NCBI RefSeq assembly: GCF_000300455.3
Contig: NZ_CP007215.2
Coordinates: forward strand, 3,968,001-4,032,000
From: Kosakonia sacchari SP1
GTDB lineage: Bacteria; Pseudomonadota; Gammaproteobacteria; Enterobacterales; Enterobacteriaceae
Direction: 5' to 3'
Length of the DNA: 64,000 bases
Made by a program: the position numbers and the translations under genes. The notes beneath the pieces are model-generated. The model was not told the origin of the DNA, did no database searches, and worked only from the letters and a program-made list of their open reading frames with translations. Shown here piece by piece: positions 60,518 through 64,000 of the stretch; the stretch's first letter is position 1; each line of letters starts with the position of its first letter.

Positions 60518-61138
60518 ATGGGGTATACGGTCGCGTTAACTGGCGGCATCGGCAGCGGTAAAAGCACCGTGGCAAATGCCTTCGCTGCATTGGGTGTTAA
60601 TGTTATCGACGCGGATATTATTGCACGACAGGTTGTGGAGCCCGGAAGCGAAGCATTACGCGCCATTGTCGGGCATTTCGGCGCTGAAATGCTTCACAAG
60701 GACGGTTCACTGAATCGTCGTTTGTTGCGCGAACATATTTTTGCTTCCCCAGCCGATAAAACATGGCTAAATGGTTTGCTCCACCCGCTTATTCAACAAC
60801 TGACCCAACGCCAGATTGCGCAAGCGACGTCACCTTATGTACTGTGGGTTGTTCCGTTGCTGGTGGAAAACCAGCTTTATGATAAAGCCGATCGCGTTTT
60901 AGTCATCGACGTCCCGGTTGAGACACAGATTTCACGCACCATGCAGCGTGATGGCGTCAGCCGCGAACATGCAGAAAAAATTCTCGCGGCCCAGGCCTCG
61001 CGTGAAGCGCGAATTGCCATCGCGGATGATGTTATTGACAATAATGGCGCACCAGATGCGATAGCATCGGATGTTGCCCGCCTGCACGCAGCCTATCTAC
61101 ACTATGCTTCGCAGGCCGTATCACAGGAAAAACCGTAA
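60518..61138 (+). CDS. coaE: CoaE, dephospho-CoA kinase
   Basis: CoaE phosphorylates dephospho-CoA, the last step of coenzyme A synthesis, and so depends on the pantothenate made by panBCD in this same window. The 206 residues have the P-loop [11 protein letters not shown], the [13 protein letters not shown] acceptor region and the lid arginines ([14 protein letters not shown]). It overlaps zapD by one base (TAATG). Confidence 0.97.
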   Translation: MGYTVALTGGIGSGKSTVANAFAALGVNVIDADIIARQVVEPGSEALRAIVGHFGAEMLHKDGSLNRRLLREHIFASPADKTWLNGLLHPLIQQLTQRQIAQATSPYVLWVVPLLVENQLYDKADRVLVIDVPVETQISRTMQRDGVSREHAEKILAAQASREARIAIADDVIDNNGAPDAIASDVARLHAAYLHYASQAVSQEKP

Positions 61139-61881
61139 TGCACACCCACATCCTTTTTGAACATCCGCTTAACGAAAAGATGCGTACCTGGCTGCGCGTT
61201 GAGTTTTTACTGCAACAACTTTCGGTTCATTTACCGGTGAGCGATCATGCTGGCGCGCTGCATTTTTTCCGCAACGTAGGTGAATTGCTGGATGTGTTTG
61301 AGCGGGGCGATACCCGCACTGAATTACTGAAAGAACTGGAGCGCCAGCAGCGTAAACTGCGCGCCTGGAGCGAAGTACCCGGTGTTGATCTTAATCGTAT
61401 TGAGGCTATCCGCCAGCAGTTGAAAGAGAGCGGCGCTGTGCTGATGACCGCACCGCGCATCGGTCAGTTATTACGTGAAGATCGTCTGATTGGGCTGGTG
61501 CGCCAGCGCCTGAGCATCCCCGGCGGATGTTGTAGTTTCGATTTACCCACTTTGCATATGTGGCTGTATTTACCGCAAGAACAGCGAGATGCGCAAATCG
61601 AATTATGGCTTGCAAGCCTTGAACCGCTACGCGCAACGTTGTCCCTGATCCTTGATCTTATTCGCAATGCTGCACCATTTCGGCGCCAGACCAGCCTGAA
61701 TGGTTTTTACCAGGATAATGGCGAAGATGCCGATTTGTTGCGCCTGCAATTGCCTTTGAAAGACCGTTTATATCCACAAATTTCCGGCCATAAGAGCCGC
61801 TTTGCTATTCGTTTTATGCCCCTCGACAGCGAAAACGGCCTGGTACCGGAGCGGCTGGATTTTGAACTGGCCTGCTGTTAA
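61138..61881 (+). CDS. zapD: ZapD, FtsZ-bundling cell division factor
   Basis: ZapD binds the FtsZ C-terminal tail and bundles protofilaments at the Z-ring. The 247 residues equal E. coli ([19 protein letters not shown]), with an N-terminal helical part and a C-terminal beta domain. It lies in the coaE-zapD-yacG operon, 11 bases before yacG. Confidence 0.96.
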   Translation: MHTHILFEHPLNEKMRTWLRVEFLLQQLSVHLPVSDHAGALHFFRNVGELLDVFERGDTRTELLKELERQQRKLRAWSEVPGVDLNRIEAIRQQLKESGAVLMTAPRIGQLLREDRLIGLVRQRLSIPGGCCSFDLPTLHMWLYLPQEQRDAQIELWLASLEPLRATLSLILDLIRNAAPFRRQTSLNGFYQDNGEDADLLRLQLPLKDRLYPQISGHKSRFAIRFMPLDSENGLVPERLDFELACC

Positions 61882-61892
61882 GGAGTTCCGTA

Positions 61893-62087
61893 ATGACTGA
61901 AGCTACGATGGTTAACTGCCCAACCTGCGGCAAATCTGTGGTCTGGGGTGAAGAAAGCCCGTTTCGCCCCTTCTGCTCCAAACGCTGTCAGCTTATTGAC
62001 TTAGGCGAATGGGCAGCAGAAGAGAAGCGTATTCCAAGTTCAGGCGATCTATCCGACAGCGATGACTGGAGTGAAGAGCAGCCGTAG
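61893..62087 (+). CDS. yacG: YacG, DNA gyrase inhibitor
   Basis: The 64-residue zinc protein has the four-cysteine motif C-x2-C (NCPTCGK) and C-x3-C (PFCSKRCQL), then an acidic tail. E. coli YacG binds GyrB and inhibits gyrase. Last gene of coaE-zapD-yacG; converges on mutT. Confidence 0.94.
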   Translation: MTEATMVNCPTCGKSVVWGEESPFRPFCSKRCQLIDLGEWAAEEKRIPSSGDLSDSDDWSEEQP

Positions 62088-62114
62088 TCGCCTGCGAACC
62101 TGCTGGCGCGTTGC

Positions 62115-62504
62115 TTAGCGCTGCGCCAGCTTGGTTATTACGGGTTCATTCGCGGGCGGGAAATCTTCCGCATTCAGCTTATCCTGCGCTATCCACTCGC
62201 CTGGCTGTCCCTCTTTACCCCAGGGCTGCCCTTCCCAGCGCTCTACCAGCCAGAACCACAACGTGATATGGCGATCCGGGAACTGATATTCCAGCTTATC
62301 AAACAGTACTGTTTCAACAGGCGTTATACCCACTTCTTCCTGTAATTCACGGATCATGGCTTGTTCCGGTGTTTCACCGGCTTCAATCTTGCCACCCGGA
62401 AATTCCAGTTTATTTGCCATATGCGCATCGGCGGCTCGGCGGGTAATAAAAATTTCTCCTTGCGGATTACGGATGATCCCTACGGCGATGTTGAGTATTT
62501 TCAT
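62115..62504 (-). CDS. mutT: MutT, 8-oxo-dGTP diphosphatase
   Basis: MutT removes 8-oxo-dGTP and prevents A:T to C:G transversions. The 129 residues contain the full Nudix box GGKIEAGETPEQAMIRELQ followed by EEVGI, preceded by the FPGG turn. It lies downstream of secA on the same strand, beyond a terminator hairpin. Confidence 0.97.
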   Translation of the reverse strand: MKILNIAVGIIRNPQGEIFITRRAADAHMANKLEFPGGKIEAGETPEQAMIRELQEEVGITPVETVLFDKLEYQFPDRHITLWFWLVERWEGQPWGKEGQPGEWIAQDKLNAEDFPPANEPVITKLAQR

Positions 62505-62518
62505 TCTGCAGATCTCAT

Positions 62519-62544
62519 AAAAAAGGCGCAGATATCTGCGCCTT
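62519..62544 (-). terminator. secA terminator
   Basis: A perfect palindrome AAGGCGCAGA-TA-TCTGCGCCTT gives, on the minus strand, a stem followed by a run of T residues between secA and mutT. Confidence 0.85.
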
Positions 62545-62563
62545 AGTAATTATTATCAACGGG

Positions 62564-64000
62564 TTATGCCAGACGCCCGTGGCACTGTTTGTATTTTTTA
62601 CCGGAACCACACGGGCATGGATCGTTGCGCCCTACTTTGCGTTCGCCAGTTTGCGAGGCAAGTTCTGCCGCAGCGGCGGATTCGTCATCCTGGTGGCTAA
62701 GTTGCTGCATCTGCGCCAGACGCTCAGCTTCCTGACGACGCTGCAGCTCCATCTCTTCCACTTCTTCCGGCATACGCACCTGAACCTTACTCAGCGTGCT
62801 GATGACTTCGTATTTCAGCGACTCCAGCATTGCAGCAAACATAGCGAAGGATTCACGCTTATATTCCTGCTTCGGATCTTTTTGCGCATAACCACGCAGG
62901 TGGATACCCTGACGCAGATAATCCATCGCTGCCAGGTGCTCTTTCCACAGAGAATCGAGCGTTTGCAGCATTACGCCTTTTTCGAAGTGACGCATCATCT
63001 CGGCGCCAACAACTTCCTCTTTGCGCTGATAGGTTTCTACCGCGCTTTGCAGAATACGTTCACGCAACGTTTCTTCATGCAGATCCGGCTCTTTGTCCAG
63101 CCATTCTGCAATCGGCAAGTCGAGGTCGAAGTCGTTTTTCAGGCGTTCCTGCAGACCCGGGACATCCCACATCTCTTCCAGCGACTGCGGCGGAATATGG
63201 CCGTCAATAGTCGCTTTAAAGACATCTTCACGGATGCTGGTAATCGTTTCGCTGACATCAGACACATCCAGCAATTCGTTACGCTGGGTGTAAATCGCAC
63301 GACGCTGATCGTTGGCCACATCATCGTATTCCAGCAGTTGCTTACGAATATCAAAGTTGCGGCTTTCCACTTTACGCTGGGCGTTGGCAATGGCTTTCGT
63401 GACCCACGGGTGCTCAATCGCTTCGCCCGGCTTCATCCCCAGCTTACGCATCATGCCGGAAACACGGTCGGAGGCGAAAATACGCATCAGCGCATCTTCC
63501 ATGGAAAGATAGAAACGGGAGGAACCCGCATCGCCCTGACGACCAGAACGACCACGCAACTGGTTATCGATACGGCGTGATTCATGACGCTCAGTACCGA
63601 TAATGTGCAGGCCGCCTGCCGCCAGTACTGCGTCGTGACGCACCTGCCAGTCGGCTTTCACTTTGGCGATTTGCTCAGGCGTTGGCTCTTCGATCTCTGC
63701 CAGCTCAGCCTGCCAGCTGCCGCCCAGCACGATATCCGTACCACGACCCGCCATGTTTGTCGCAATGGTCACCGCACCAGTGTAGCCCGCTTGCGCCACG
63801 ATCTCTGCTTCTTTGGCGTGGAATTTGGCGTTCAGAACGTTGTGCTTGATGCCCGCTTTTGTCAGCTCATTGGACACAACTTCTGATTTTTCGATGGAGA
63901 TAGTCCCCACCAGCACTGGCTGACCTTTTGCCGTACGCTCTTTGATGTCTTCGATAATCGCCTGAATTTTCTCCGCTTCGGTCATATAGACCAGATCCGG
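62564..64000 (-). CDS. secA: SecA, preprotein translocase ATPase (C-terminal half, cut by window edge)
   Basis: SecA drives protein export through SecYEG. The 478 residues present begin in [19 protein letters not shown] and correspond to the second half of the 901-residue protein. They include NBD2 ([31 protein letters not shown] split across GRSGRQGD), the helical scaffold and wing, and the C-terminal zinc motif [14 protein letters not shown] that binds SecB. The start lies beyond position 64000. Confidence 0.98.
   Translation of the reverse strand, partial: PDLVYMTEAEKIQAIIEDIKERTAKGQPVLVGTISIEKSEVVSNELTKAGIKHNVLNAKFHAKEAEIVAQAGYTGAVTIATNMAGRGTDIVLGGSWQAELAEIEEPTPEQIAKVKADWQVRHDAVLAAGGLHIIGTERHESRRIDNQLRGRSGRQGDAGSSRFYLSMEDALMRIFASDRVSGMMRKLGMKPGEAIEHPWVTKAIANAQRKVESRNFDIRKQLLEYDDVANDQRRAIYTQRNELLDVSDVSETITSIREDVFKATIDGHIPPQSLEEMWDVPGLQERLKNDFDLDLPIAEWLDKEPDLHEETLRERILQSAVETYQRKEEVVGAEMMRHFEKGVMLQTLDSLWKEHLAAMDYLRQGIHLRGYAQKDPKQEYKRESFAMFAAMLESLKYEVISTLSKVQVRMPEEVEEMELQRRQEAERLAQMQQLSHQDDESAAAAELASQTGERKVGRNDPCPCGSGKKYKQCHGRLA

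Overview
The window is chromosomal DNA of an enterobacterium (order Enterobacterales, family Enterobacteriaceae). Almost every gene is recognisable as an orthologue of an E. coli K-12 gene, often at identical length, and the order is that of the E. coli hemL-to-secA segment read in the opposite direction. The base composition is GC-rich compared with E. coli. Together with the accessory content this points to an Enterobacter/Kosakonia-like genus, but the exact genus is my inference and cannot be fixed without a search.

Layout. 1-3.1 kb: erpA (cut by the window edge), clcA, hemL. 3.2-6.2 kb: an accessory gene absent from the E. coli order, encoding a TccC-type (Rhs-repeat) toxin-complex subunit. 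Its variable C-terminus looks like a glucosyltransferase of the large clostridial toxin type. 6.2-12.1 kb: the ferrichrome uptake operon fhuACDB. 12.1-12.5 kb: a palindrome-rich spacer. 12.5-24.8 kb: mrcB, hrpB, thpR, sfsA, dksA, gluQ, pcnB, folK, panB, panC, panD (cell wall, RNA metabolism, stringent response, folate and pantothenate). 24.8-29.2 kb: yadE, yadH, yadG, can, hpt. 29.4-33.5 kb: gcd and cueO, convergent. 33.6-36.2 kb: yacC, speE, speD, yacL. 36.3-39 kb: acnB. 39.2-41.6 kb: two accessory genes, an unrecognised cysteine-free protein behind a flagellar sigma-28-like promoter and a TraT-family lipoprotein. 41.9-49 kb: lpd, aceF, aceE, pdhR (pyruvate dehydrogenase), with aroP divergent. 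51.1-53.5 kb: an accessory pair, a GPH sugar symporter and a GH43 arabinan-type hydrolase. 53.5-55.9 kb: ampE, ampD, nadC. 56-59.1 kb: the type IV pilus genes ppdD, hofB, hofC. 59.1-64 kb: guaC, coaE, zapD, yacG, mutT and the 3' half of secA.

The most interesting region is the orphan tccC-like gene between hemL and fhuB. It has the Rhs/TcC core that forms the cocoon of Tc toxins, followed by an AT-rich variable domain. In that domain Asp786, Arg789, Asp802 and Asp804 reproduce the spacing of the catalytic Asp270/Arg273/Asp286/Asp288 of Clostridioides TcdB. No immunity gene and no TcA/TcB partner lies beside it. Second is the 477-residue unknown protein at 39.2-40.7 kb. Third are local variations in otherwise ordinary genes: a shortened, cysteine-free L4 loop in FhuA, an eight-unit Met-rich pentapeptide array in CueO, and a two-hairpin element between fhuA and mrcB.
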